A DNA stretch of 64,000 nt from Piliocolobus tephrosceles (Eukaryota; Chordata; Mammalia; Primates; Cercopithecidae), in the NCBI RefSeq assembly GCF_002776525.5, contig NC_045443.1:41517492-41581491 (forward strand), in the 5' to 3' direction. Below the pieces are notes generated by a model. The model did not search any database and was not told where the DNA came from. It worked only from the letters and a program-made list of their open reading frames with translations. Made by a program: the position numbers and the translations under genes. Positions 49,740 to 61,399 of the stretch are shown here, one piece after another (position 1 is the first letter of the stretch; every line of letters begins with the position of its first letter).

Positions 49740-51984
49740 CTTCAAGGAGAACGGGGTTTGGCATAACATTAAGCAATTAAAATCTTATTTAAAACAGATT
49801 AAGGATCACCAACATAAAGAGAAGTTACGTATTAAGTATCTAAGCCAACTCAAGCAGGGTACGGTCAAAAAGCCTTTGGTGAGAGTGCTTTTTGTTTGTT
49901 GTTTTATTTGTTCATTTTATAACAGAAAAAGAATCATTGGTATCTACACTCCTAATTCATACAAAGTTCATTAAAACACATTCATTTATCAAATGTAATT
50001 GAATCGCTTTTATCACTGGAGACAGTTTCAAGATAAGATGTGTCTAGTGAGCATGAGTGCAGATCCCTTAGGCAGATCAACAGAACCCTCCGTGAGTATG
50101 TGCCCACTTTGCAAAAGATACCCAGTGAGCTACTTTGCAGATCTTCCCTTGAAAAATTAAGATTCAGAAAACTGAATTTAATAAGACAGTACAGAACTAG
50201 AAGCAAAGCTTCCTTTATTCCAAATTGTCTTTATTATAATAAAGCATATTTAATGATTTGTGTACATGAAATTTGCATTTGTTCAGATAGAGCAGAATAA
50301 ATTCAAAATAAAACTAAAAAATTCTTATTGGTAAAGCAGATGTATCTACAGTTTTTCTTTCTTTTTACATTATTTTTTATCAGATTTTCTCAGATTTTCT
50401 TCTCAATTTCTCCTCTTTTCTCACATAAAGATATATATTTTGCTAATGTCTTTCCACTGTGAGTCATATTGGTAAGAAAAGGGATGCCATGTGTGAACTG
50501 TTCTGAGAATTTTCTCTTGCTTCTGAATTTTTTCTAGTCTTCCTATGTAAAAATGATATAAATTTATACAAATTTCTGGAAAAATATGCCTTAAAAAAAC
50601 AAACACTAATGAAACCAGCAGATATATTTTATGATGAAAAATGTGCTAATTCAGTCATACCAGGAAATGTAATAGTTTGACATTAATAATAAATGCTAAC
50701 TTTGGATAAAACTAGCAAGATAACTTTTTTCTAACAAAAATAATTTCTATTATCTATACTATAACAGTAATAAAATAAACCTAAAAAAATCAACCAACCT
50801 CAATCCACTTGAAGTTACTTTTGAAGTAAAGCAACACTCATGTAGGCCTCATGCTTCATTTTTGTCATTTTAAAACAACACATATTAAAAAGCTACAAAA
50901 ACACTTAGGGATGCAACTTAAATTTATATTCATTTAACAACTCACTAAAATAATTAAAATCTCATCTCATGTTTTGATATGCAGATAACAAATCCATTAT
51001 TTTGTACACAGGAAAAAAAGCATTTATCATCAAAATGTTAGATCTCTTCCTTGATACTATAGTAATTTTTTTTCAACTTTGTCATTTGTTAATAACTTTT
51101 TCCCAGTTATAAATATTTTAATTTGATTTAAGTCAGCAACTGCTTGTAGGGGACTGTCAAATCTTTTAGAGTTATGCTTTAAATCATTACTGAAAAATTT
51201 ACTTTTAGTATAATAAGACAGCTTTGCATATTAATTAGATAATCAGACTCATGTTTGCTGAGGTTTAGCAATCGTGTAATAAATACAATACGGCAGTGAT
51301 AAAGCTGTAAACCTTGGCACATAGCTTTAGCTTTCTAATACACTTTACTGAGTTACCCAAGAAATAATCACCCTGCTAAATCCAAGTTAAACACCTGATG
51401 GAATATTAGGATATTTAATTAAAAATGAAGTTATGATATACATGTGGGTGATTTTATACAGTGGCTAAAAAAGAAGTCCATGAAAAATTAATTTTGCTCA
51501 GTAAAAATCATACACATTGCTCTTTTGTGAAGTTGGTAAATGAATGCAACCTTTCCTACTAAGATACACATGATGCAGAAACAGAAATGAGGGGAGGGTG
51601 TTTCAGAAGAGACTTCAACTAAAGGAACAAGGGGTGGTAAGTGCAAGACACATTCAGATTGTCTTTCAAAAAGCAAGTAAATCCTATTATTTCATCCTCA
51701 GCGATTCCACTGTGATGGCTCAACAGATGGCCACTGGGGCTGCACAACAATTTCCTTTTTAAGCTATCAGGCCACATCCAACTCCAGCAGGCCAAATTTA
51801 GGCCATTCCTATACTTGGAAATCTTGTCAATCTGGAAGCATCCTTTAACTTTGGAGAGAAAAATTGCCACAGTTTTCGCTGTTAAAGACAACAGGGTTAT
51901 TTGGCAGTCGAAGGTGGCATAACAAAAGGCACAGACCTGATGAAGGATGAAGTTATGATGAATTCCTGGGACAAAGCATGGCAT
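49740..51984. other. Intron, nothing recognised
   Basis: Long AT-rich stretch without recognised repeats. Small ORFs carry no domain. Confidence 0.5.
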
Positions 51985-52125
51985 AAGAAAAAAGGAAAGC
52001 AGGAAGAAAGGAAGAAAGAGAAGGAGGGAAGAAGGCAGGACAGGAAAGAGAGAGAGAGGAAGACAGGAAGGGAAGCAAGGAAAGAGGAAGGAGTGGGAGA
52101 AGGGGGAAGGAAGGAAAAGAGAAAC
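51985..52125. repeat. GA-rich purine tract
   Basis: About 140 bases, almost entirely A and G on the plus strand (gaaagagagagagaggaaga type). The two ORFs on opposite strands here are products of the bias. Confidence 0.93.
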
Positions 52126-52290
52126 ACTGGGCTAGAAATCAGAAGACCCACGTTCTAGAATGCAGATATGGATCAACAGTGAAACACCTATATAAGCTAC
52201 TTCACTTCTCTGTGCCTTAATTACCATATCTGCCATATGATAGTACATAACTAGATAACTCTGAAAGCTTCAACTAACATTTTAAAGAGT
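52126..52290 (+). repeat. MIR SINE fragment
   Basis: MIR pattern: actgggctagaaatcagaag, then cttcacttctctgtgcctta, then taccatatctgccatatg. Confidence 0.7.
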
Positions 52291-52329
52291 CCAGCAAATA
52301 TGGAAACAGCCACACCATCTTTTTCCTCA

Positions 52330-52945
52330 TCATTTAATTGATCACTCATGTGTGCATTTATTTATTCACCAAATATTTATGGAACAACTACTAAGGTACT
52401 GTTTCGTGATGATACAGAAGCAAATAAGATACACCCTGTGTCCTCATGAGATTCACTGCCTGGGGGTGGGAATGAAGTGAGCTGGCAGAAGGACAAGAGG
52501 ATAAAGCTGGGTGGATATGCAGGGCCAAGTCCTAAAGGGCCTTATTGATCATGTTAAAAATGTGGCCTTTATCCTGAGGGCAATGGGGAACATGAAAGGT
52601 TTTCTTCAGTCTGGAGTGATATGATCAGATTTGTGCTCTGTTATTCTGTGGATACTGGACTAGCCAGAGACAACCTGAAAGTCCCCAACAACTGCAGCTC
52701 TGACCAGAATAGAAAGAAATGGACCCTGGTAAAGACATGGACTCAAAAGGATTTGAATGGATGTGAAAGAGGGCGAAAGGGAAATTGCTCCCTGATGACT
52801 GGCTTAGAAGACTTGATGGATAAGGTGGCTATTCGCTGAAATAAACTAGTAAGGAAGGAAGAAATGAAGATTCAGGTTTTGGTGGAGGACAGTAAATGGG
52901 GAGACATGAATCATGGATGAGATAATGAGTTCAGATTGGGGTCTT
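52330..52945 (+). repeat. Diverged ancient repeat, family not assigned
   Basis: Phrases accaaatatttatggaacaa, cctgagggcaatggggaaca and gagtgatatgatcagatttg match the abundant mammalian repeat also suspected at 2270-4413. The 72-codon ORF at 52621-52839 lies within it. Confidence 0.45.
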
Positions 52946-52969
52946 TGGATTTAAAGTCCCCAAAGAAAT

Positions 52970-53255
52970 ATACTGGGATGCAATGGATAAAAGCCCGGAT
53001 TTGGGAGCAGAATGACCTTTGTATCAGCTTCAAACTCTGATGCTAGGGAAAAAAAATTAAACACCCTGAACCCAGTATTTCTGCATGCAAATACAGATAA
53101 TAACTGCCTTAGAAGAGAATGGTGAAGAGTAAGGTGATGCATAAAGGGTACAACACACAGGGAAGTTAGGTAACTTGCCTAAGGCAACATAACATATAAA
53201 CACTACAACTAAACTTTGAGTCCACATCTGTTCTCAAAGCCCTTGGCTGCTACAG
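52970..53255 (+). repeat. MIR SINE(s)
   Basis: MIR text: gggatgcaatggataaaagc, then gatttgggagcagaatgacc, then ggttaggtaacttgcc-like text near 53165 (aagttaggtaacttgcctaa). Two adjacent copies are possible. Confidence 0.7.
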
Positions 53256-53259
53256 AGAG

Positions 53260-54981
53260 CTATTTAGAATCAGTCTGGGATTGTCTTCTTACAGACTGAA
53301 GGTTCAAGGATAATGAAATAGAGATAGCTACATGTTCTCTTGGGTTATTTTTAACTCCAGTCTTAAATATTACATTGCCAATATTAATTTTATGCCGTTC
53401 TAGATTTCTACAATCTTGTGATATTTTTTCCTAGTGGAAGAATGCGGCACAGTATTGCGCATGGCCACTATTCATCTCAGATTTTCTGGGACAGCTTTTA
53501 TTTCAAAATTCCACACCATTATCCTCACACCATTGAAATGTCCTGAAAAAGGAAGTATTTCTGTATCCAGCCTCTGTACCAGAAGCAGCACAAAAATATT
53601 GTATTCAGGAAGCCTTGTCACCAGAGGTGTTGATGTGCAGGAGGTCCACAGTGCACCTTGATGTATAGGGGCAAACTGGTGGAGAGCATGCCACAGAAAT
53701 ATGAGAAAACTATTGCAGTAGAGGTGCCTGATTTGATTTAGTATATCATATGGTAGCTACTAAAAACCTGTATTTCTAACAAGTTATCAATCTCTATAGG
53801 TGACTCTCATGCACAATAAATTTAGGGAGCTTCTGATTTAGGAAAGGATCCTCTTAAGAAAGAGTCCTACATATCAAAGATAGTCACTATACATTGTCCG
53901 TCACAGACTTTTGAAATCAATTAGTCACTGAAATTTGAAAAACAAGACTTAGCAGTACTTGTAGAGATTATCTAGTGATGCAAGCCCTTTTGTGAGCATC
54001 CTTCTGTGCACAGTAGCAGTTTCTATTCAGTAAAATGTTCACTTCCCAAATGGAGCAGAACATTTTCTGTCTCACATTCTGGTAAGTCAGTGTTTTCATT
54101 AAACCAGATGACTCTGCAAGTGGAATAGAGGCAGAGCATGTACTGTATCTATTGCATTGAGATTTATGAAAAGCAATATGAGATGACAACTGTCAATTGC
54201 CAGTGGCAGAAGCTTTCTTTTAGGAAGAATAGCCTGACTCTCTGAGGCCATTGCTATTGGACCCCACTGAACCAAAAGCAACCAAAACCACTACGAGTAT
54301 GATTTTAATTAGGACTTAATACTCAAAACATTTTTTTAAATTCCCAAGGTGTGTTTTTCATTGGACAAAGTATTTTACTTTAGGGTTATAAGTTATATGT
54401 AGACTATATATTGTTTTTTAAATAATTTTTAAAGTTTTTAATATTCATGTCCATCAGAAAGAATAAGTTCATAATGGATCTGGATGAGAAATAATTGAGA
54501 AGTAGAAAACTTTAATTATTTTCCAGATCAATAATTATTTATGAATAATTAAGGGGACAGATAAAAATTTATTAAAAATTCCTAATTGTGGATGCAGGTG
54601 ATAGTGTGTCCTAGGCACTGAGTTGGCCATAAGCTTGAAATCTAGGCTTTAATATAGTCATATAGATTCCAGTAAAAATGGATTTCAAATGAGTAAAATG
54701 AATTATGAAGTCATAAAATCCTGGGTAATTCCACACATGTTTCTGAAAAGTTCAATATGCATCTAGTTATAATAGCTGCAAAACCTTTTTAGAGTGACTT
54801 TGGGGAATCGCCTGGCAAAATGCATCACTGAAAATTCCCACCTCCTCCCTCCTATCACTTCCTTATTAATAGCTCCACGCTTTGAGAACCCACTTGAAAC
54901 TTGAAACATTATTTTCCTCATGGATTACTTTATGCATTAGCATAAAAATTCATTTTCTAGAAGATGAAATGATATTCTTAC
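53260..54981 (-). other. NELL2 intron adjoining the EGF exon donor
   Basis: Start of the intron downstream of the exon at 54982-55077. The donor is GTAAGAATA read on the minus strand at 54981 leftward. ORFs at 53434-53661 and 53968-54281 have no recognised domain. Confidence 0.6.
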
Positions 54982-55077
54982 CCGTTTCACAGCTGGGTCC
55001 AGTGAAGCCTTGTGGGCAGGCACACACATTAGCGGCAATACAGGCTCCTCCATTCCTGCAGCCATCTTTGCAAAACG
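54982..55077 (-). CDS. NELL2: NELL2 exon encoding a short EGF-like module
   Basis: A 96-bp internal coding exon on the minus strand. It has 2 bases of a split codon, 31 whole codons and 1 base of the next split codon, so it is phase 1 at both ends. It reads FCKDGCRNGGACIAANVC, then ACPQGFTGPSCET. Six cysteines in EGF order (C-x3-C-x5-C-x5-C-x-C-x8-C) make a compact EGF fold without a calcium-binding signature. In NELL2 this is, from memory, the fourth EGF-like repeat, and the residues match human NELL2 as I recall it. The acceptor is a T-rich stretch ending TTTTAG just right of 55077; the donor GTAAGAATA is just left of 54982. The split Ala codon is completed by the G ending the upstream exon. 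Confidence 0.97.
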
Positions 55078-56783
55078 CTAAAATAATTCAGATACATGAT
55101 TTTAGTATTTTAGAAGTAAGTAGTTTAATAAACTCTAAACCTAGCTTTTCATTATCCCCTTAGAGATATGAACATCAAATTATAAAAGTTATTTTAATTT
55201 TGTTTTCATGTAATATTTCCCATACATGTAAGAAACTTCAACACAACTTGTAAAACAGTACTCTTTCCAATGTTAGAGGAGTATTTCACCCTTAAAACAA
55301 AATACTCAAATTTATTTAAACAACAAACAGCAAATTTGCACAATAGGAAGTACACTAAAATTCAGATTTCTTCTCATCGTAACAATCCACCTTGAAAATA
55401 AACCTGAAAATGGCAGCTATCCTAGATGGAGCAAACCACCATCTAAAGAACGAGACCACGAAACAGGAAATGGTTGAATCCCATGGGGCTCTGACCATTT
55501 TGCACACTAGCCGAAGTGCCAACATAGTAGGAAATGCTCCATCCTTGAAAAATTTGTAAGCAGGTCCTGGTAATGAATTAACCAATAGTAAGAAAAATTC
55601 ATTAGAGTGGTCTTCAGGGAGACTCTTAAATTCCTCCGCTAAGGATAGGTCAGAATCAGGATCAAGGGCAAAGACACTGTATAACCTGTTTCATTAGAGT
55701 AGTTCTGGGAATGAGGAAAGTTGTTCTGTGAGTAGGAAGCCGAACCATTGCAAGGGAGCCAAGGTCTGTACCATTGCAAGGGTGATCTCTTGAAATGTGC
55801 TGTGTTCAAAGAAGTGCAGAAAAGAAGGAGAAGAGCAGCAAGACAAGTGAGCACAACAAGAGACGAAGAGAAAAACAAGACGGTTGGGACTGAGCCCCCT
55901 TTAGAAGCTTTTATTTCCACTTTGGCTTATTCTTTGGCTCTGTAAGGCTCAGCAGCTGCTTCCTCAGTCTGACAAAGTCTGTAATGAGTGAATTAGAACA
56001 GCTTGTTCCAGGCATTAAGGCAAAAGTTTTTTCTACAGTTTTCTGGCATGTGCTTCCTCCAGTTAGGTAGAATATACTTTCTCAGAGTAATAAAATGAAG
56101 AAATCTGAAATTCTAGTGATGAGTTAAAGAAATGGACCCAAAGAGTCCATTTGGCTTCTTTGGTTTAAACCTCATAAATTATAAAGAATGTATCTGCCAG
56201 ACCACGTTCATATGTTCACCAGAGTAATTTGCAAGGTTGCAGCATGTTGATACCACACAGAACTCATGTTGATCAACTACATGTTGATACCGCACAGAAC
56301 TCAATGATTCAGCTCCTACATTTAAACTACTTATCTCTCAGATTTTTCCCATTCCCAGCATGGGAATTCCCAATAATTGGGAATTCCCAACATTCCCAAA
56401 GATATATACAGGAACCAAACAGTCTTTATTCGGGCAACCTGTAGTCCTAACTTCCAGAAGGAATTTATAAATCCTTGAAAGTTCTCCTTCTTTCAAATAC
56501 AAGAATTGTCTGTCTGCATATGTTCATAACTTTCAGAGTTCTTTATTTTATGAACTTTATTCTTCATACTAAATAGGAATTGGAATCAAGCAGAAATAAG
56601 AGAAAAGCTTTAGGGCTCCTAGATTAAACCTTAAGCCTAAGCAAACTCTCAGAACATTCAGGTGATTTGGAGGAAGTCCTAAGGACTTAGTTATATTGTA
56701 TCCACTCATGCATTGGAAATACATTTCAAGATCCACAGTAGATCCCTGAAACCTCAGACACCACAGAAATCTATTTTTAGATT

Positions 56784-56955
56784 ATATGTGTATATGTATA
56801 TATCTACATATAATCTAAATACACATACATACATATACATATGTATACATACACACTTTGTATATACATATATATGTATATACAAAGTGTGTATATATGT
56901 GTGTGTATATGTGTACATATGTGTATATATGTATATACGTATATATATATAATGT
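56784..56955. repeat. TA/TG-rich microsatellite with a 46-bp palindrome
   Basis: Alternating purine-pyrimidine sequence. A perfect palindrome spans 56849-56894, centred on catatatatg, with cacacttt and aaagtgtg arms. Confidence 0.92.
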
Positions 56956-57194
56956 AGTTTTCCTATACAGACATATTATGATAAAGTTTAAAGTATAAGT
57001 TATGCATAGTAAGAGATTAACAACAGTAATTTATAATGAAATAGGTCAATTATAACAATATGCCAACATCACTACTGTTGCACTTTGGGGCCATTAATAG
57101 TAAAATAAAAATTACTTGTTTTTGTTTTACCCATTTTGAGTTAGTTTTTGTACATGGTGTTTGTTTTTTGTTTTGTTTTGTTTTTTGTTTGTTT

Positions 57195-57303
57195 TTTGGT
57201 GGAGATGTTGCCCAAGCTGGTCGCAAACTCTAGACTCAAGCAATCCACCTGCCTTGGCCCCCCAAAGTGCTGGGGTTACAGGTGTGAGCCACCAAGCCCA
57301 GCG
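57195..57303 (-). mobile_element. Alu left-arm monomer (FLAM-like)
   Basis: Reverse-oriented single arm (gagatgttgcccaagctgg ... ggttacaggtgtgagccacc) after a TTTTG-rich tail at 57150-57194. It lies inside the Tigger element. Confidence 0.8.
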
Positions 57304-58835
57304 AAAATAAGGTCTACGTGAATACAACCATTGTGATACCTCAGCAGTGTATTTGATAATCGGGAAGGCTACTAAGTGACTAATGGTGGCTTGTTGTAGA
57401 CAGCATGGACACACTGGACAAAGGGATGATTCACATCCCAGGTGGGATGAGGTTGGACAGTGAGAGATCTCATGCTACTCAGAACGGTGCACAATTTTAA
57501 ACTTAAGAATTGTTTATTTCTAGAATTTTTGATTTAACATTTTCAGACTGCAGTTGACCACGGGTAACTAAAACCATCAAAAGCAAAACTGTGGATGAGA
57601 GGGAACTACTGTACTATACATTCTAAAAGTCTAGCTTTTCTCAGGATTTGTTTAGTCTTTCCAAGCAAATTTTTGTGGGATTTGGACCCCCAAATAAGTA
57701 GGCCTTCTTCAAAACGACCTACACTAACGATTTCCATGGAGTTTTGAAAATCAGGGTAATCCTCTGGCCCACCCATCTCTGGGTACAGTGTATTTTTGTA
57801 GACCAGGCCTTAAGACCCATCCTCATAAGACACTGCCGTAACTACTATTCCTTGTTCTTTCCTACCTCACACAGACACGGTACCATAGCAAACTGATTTT
57901 AGTGAACTCTGAGATGAAGGACACAGTATATTTGAGAAATCAGCAGTTTTGAAGCTTAAAATGCCTAAATTGGATAAATCATATGACATAAGGGATGTAA
58001 ACGTTATACTATGGGAGTTTATAGAGTTTCCAAAAAGGTCTTCTATTTCCCTTAGGAGGTAGGAGGGAAAGAGGACAGTGGGGGAAAAGGTGAGTTAAGG
58101 ATTGTGGTGAACTACAGTTGTATTGTCCACTGATGGAAACAGAAATCTGATTTCAACGGGATATTTAAAAGAATGATCAATTGGCATTAACAAACAAGCT
58201 AAAATAGGAAACTATAACATGTAGAGAATCAATATTCATGGTTAATTAATCTTCCACAGTAGCGTCTGACAGCTCACAAGAGAGGGGGAAAAAAAAAAGC
58301 TGTCCTACTGACTCAAAATGGAGGTGATTCACATGGTAGCATAACAAATAGGTTGACAACACTGTCAGAAAAATAGCTATGATGATATATGCATGTGTCG
58401 TCTCAAAAAGAAACATCTGAAGCTGGGAGAGTGCTAAACTGAATGAAAAGGAAGGTTCAACGAAATTAAAGATCAAATGGTGTAGAAAGAACAGACTGAG
58501 CAAGCTGGAAGAAGAAGGATTAGACAATAGAATGTTGAAATTTAAGATTTCCAAGATGGAGCAGTTCTCCACAAAAATGCCCAGGATGAAAACCACTGTG
58601 GCTAAGGTCAAGGAATATTAGGTCAAAGGAGCTGAATGATTTGGTCACTTAAACACTGAAGTAACCCAGGAGGATGTCAAGACCTGCGGGAAAGACTATG
58701 AGCCACACACCAAAGCTTTTGATGTCTCTAGGAAGTACCTGGAATGTACATAACAGTAATGATAACGTGTAGAGGAAGGTAGAGAGAGATTACATTGCAC
58801 ATAATGGAAGAGGCATTGGCATTTCAACCTTTTAC

Positions 58836-58958
58836 CTTTGCATGTTGTTCCATTCCCTGTATAGCCCGGCTTGCAAACACAGTTGTGTCCTCCAACAGTG
58901 TTGAAGCATAAAGCATTTTCATCACAGTTGTGCTGATTTGTGATACACTCATCATGTT
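58836..58958 (-). CDS. NELL2: NELL2 exon encoding a calcium-binding-type EGF module
   Basis: A 123-bp internal coding exon on the minus strand: 2 bases of a split codon (completing Glu if the preceding base is G), 40 whole codons, and 1 base of the next codon, phase 1 at both ends. It reads HDECITNQHNCDENALC, then FNTVGGHNCVC, then KPGYTGNGTTCK. Six cysteines in EGF order and the xHDEC start resemble a calcium-binding EGF, though the usual Asp-Ile-Asp-Glu-Cys start is altered to E-H-D-E-C. In the beta-hydroxylation consensus the aromatic position is His (GGHNC), so Asn hydroxylation is uncertain. From memory this is NELL2's third EGF-like repeat. Acceptor TTCCTCATTTCAG lies right of 58958; donor GTAAAAGG lies left of 58836. 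Confidence 0.97.
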
Positions 58959-60680
58959 CTGAAATGAGGAATACAATTTTGTTACTCATAGTTATATTTC
59001 CAAAGACAGTATATTTTAAACTACACCTTCAATCTTGGTTATTGCATGGTAAATTCTTTCAACCACAGACATAACAAATTATAAATTACAGAAGAGCTCA
59101 GATTTTGAAGTATTATATACTCCTCTTGATGTACATATAAGTTCACACATTCACAAACATTGAATGCAAAATAATTTGGACAAAAGGCCTACCAACGATT
59201 GCAAGAAATAGAGAGGGGAGGCAAAGATGAGGATTAATTCTAGAAGTAGACTCCAAAGTCAGCTGTATACAGTTAATATTTGGGGAGGTACTCTCATGAA
59301 ATAAATCTGTCACCTAACTCATCCCTGTAGCATGTGAATGATGACAGGGAGGATGTGAAATTGTATTGCTTTGTGAGTCATGACCTGTAGGATAATAAAG
59401 CTGAAGTTCTAGGAGTTAGGTGCCTGCCGTTAACACCTGCAGCCACATTTCCAAGCCTAAAGGTATTTATGCAAACTGTCTGGGGAATCTTTGATTTCTT
59501 TAGTAAGTTCCCTCACTCTGCAAAGAAAGCATCACAAATCTATTAAAAGACAAACTTGCTTTTGTAATATGTGCAAATACAAACTTTAGAATATGTAATC
59601 AATATAGTATCTGCTCTAACTGCTTATAACTTGAAACTCTGGAAAGCATTGAATTATTTGATCCTTACAGCACCCTGTGGGAGACGCAGAACCATTATCA
59701 CTGTAACCATTTTCAAGGTGACTCGATGGTGGCTCAGAGTGTTTAAGTATCCTGCCCAAGTTCACAGGAATATCAAATAACTTCAGAATTCTGGCTCAGC
59801 ATTCAGCAAAGATATAAATGTAAGGAATAAATACAGTGAACATGAGAAAGCAAACAAATCTAACATCAAAATAAAGATGAGGAGGAAATGAAATATGTAA
59901 GAAAATGCACACAAATTAGTTCAACCACCTAAAATCCCTACAGTGGCACTACTTCGTACTCAGTCTTTTACATGAATATTATTTAGGCCTAAAACAAAAT
60001 ACATATTTTAATAAATTACATTGATTGAGCCATTAATTTCACATGATATAAATCATGAAAACAATGAAAGATTTGATTTTACTTTAGAACTCTGTATTCC
60101 AGACATTATAATGGTAACATATCTGTAACTTGTCTTTGGCATAATAGATGTGTAACTTGTAATACATTTGTAAATTGTCTTTGGCATATACAGTTAAGAT
60201 CAGACCAAAATCACTTACTTCAACTACTAAAATAAAATGCCCTTCGTTTTCTTTTTTAGAAATAAAAATTAACATTTTGCTATGGTATTTTATGTCTCAT
60301 TCTACATAAGCACAAAGTTATGATAGCTTTAATTATAACCCTGTAATTACATCCATAGAGATTATTCCCAATAATCCTTTAGAGGAAAGAGAGATTTTAA
60401 TCACCAAGGTTCCAGAACTGCACAAATGGATGTATTATTTTCCAAATTCCTGACTGAATAACCAAAAATTTTACAAAATTCCACCCTTATTGTCTAGTAT
60501 CACAGGACATTTCATAATTTTTATAAATTCATGCTTACTACTGGTAGCTTAGAAAAGAGCTGGATTACACATAGGTCTCCTAATTGAGGCTACCCTTGGA
60601 CCATCATAAAATTTCAGAAGGGCTAGAATGGGCAGCCTGCCTACCTTTGGGTTCTGCTGCCTGAAGCAAAACAAATCTAC
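58959..60680 (-). other. Upstream NELL2 intron, no exon recognised
   Basis: Intron preceding the 58836-58958 exon. A weak MIR-like patch lies at about 59640-59800 (tgatccttacagcaccctgt, then taagtatcctgcccaagttc). No earlier EGF exon is recognised up to the window end. Confidence 0.6.
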
Positions 60681-60689
60681 ACTTTGAAT

Positions 60690-60805
60690 GAAGTTTGCAC
60701 CTGCTGCCAATTTTCTTCCCAGTGCAATTCAAAGTGCCACAGTTAATCTATAAATCTCTATATGGACAGCCGTAGGCCCTTAAGAGACAGCTGCTGATTG
60801 ATTTG
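60690..60805 (+). repeat. Possible fossil CR1/L3-like LINE fragment
   Basis: In the frame starting at 60725 the sequence reads QFKVPQLIYKSLYGQP, then a stop, then ALKRQLL. This resembles the C-terminal QFKVL-x-L-x-YK-A-L-x-G signature of CR1-like LINE reverse transcriptase proteins. It is short and decayed. Confidence 0.4.
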
Positions 60806-61059
60806 ATGCTGTTTTAATCCCTGCCTTGGTTGTCTTTTTAATTAGACCATACTCACCAGGTAGAGAAAGGATCTAACAAGATTCAGTTTAGCACCTAGCA
60901 TGATAATGTTCAATAAACGCTAAATAATTACACAATCTGGGACCTGGTTTCCTCTGTTGTCATTTACTCTCATGGGTACTGAAATGAGAAAGTGGGCTCC
61001 TAGGCAATTCAAAGGCAAATACAGTTCTGAAGGCTTTAAATGCCTCCATGCCTTTATAT

Positions 61060-61395
61060 ATACGTATATTGTTCCCTGTGACTGAAGTGTCCTTCCCCAC
61101 AGATTCTCCTGGAAGACACTTACCATTTTTAAACATTACAATAAAATGTCACATGCTGTTGGAAGACACCTTAGTCTTCCCCTCCTACAGAGTTAGGGGC
61201 TGCTATCTATTTTCCCTAACACAATATACAAAGTTCTGTTATTCTCTTTTATTGGAATTTTATGTCAATTTCTCTTTAGTTCTTCATTCTTAAGCTCCAC
61301 TCTGGGACTGTGAATTTTTAGACCAGAATTTTGTATTTTTCTTTGTATCTCATTTAAACATTCAAAGAATGTTTCTTAAATAAATGATTGAAAGA
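61060..61395 (+). repeat. L2 LINE 3' end
   Basis: L2-like text: gaagtgtccttccccacaga, then aataaaatgtcacatgctgt, then ttaagctccactctgggact, then gtttcttaaataaatgattg. Confidence 0.7.
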
Positions 61396-61399
61396 ATAG

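Larger units (their letters stand above)
56717..57613. mobile_element. Tigger/MER2-type DNA transposon, interrupted
   Basis: Fragments of a TcMar-Tigger element. At left: agatccacagtagatccctgaaacctcag. Middle: tatgataaagtttaaagtat and gtaagagattaacaac. Right: gggatgaggttggacagtga, cttaagaattgtttatttct, then a terminal-repeat-like end, gttgaccacgggtaactaaa ... gagggaactactgta. A microsatellite (56784-56955) and an Alu monomer (57195-57303) interrupt it. No transposase frame remains. Confidence 0.8.
55078..58835 (-). other. NELL2: NELL2 intron between the two EGF exons
   Basis: A 3,758-bp phase-1 intron. On the minus strand it begins GTAAAAGG (58835 leftward) and ends ATTATTTTAG (to 55078). 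It holds a Tigger-type DNA transposon with a microsatellite and an Alu monomer inside. The segment 55080-56716 and the segment 57614-58835 contain nothing else recognised. Short ORFs at 55355-55945 and 58246-58611 have no domain. Confidence 0.93.

Noticed and set aside
51901..52158. Highly charged Lys/Glu/Arg ORF
   Set aside because: It is produced by the GA-rich simple tract.
53434..53661. 75-codon ORF that looked like a possible retrocopy
   Set aside because: No recognisable domain, no A-tail or target duplication, and no splice-site context.
58400..58690. Conserved-looking segment next to the 58836 exon, considered as a further exon
   Set aside because: No EGF or other NELL2 domain in any frame and no suitable splice sites with a continuing frame.
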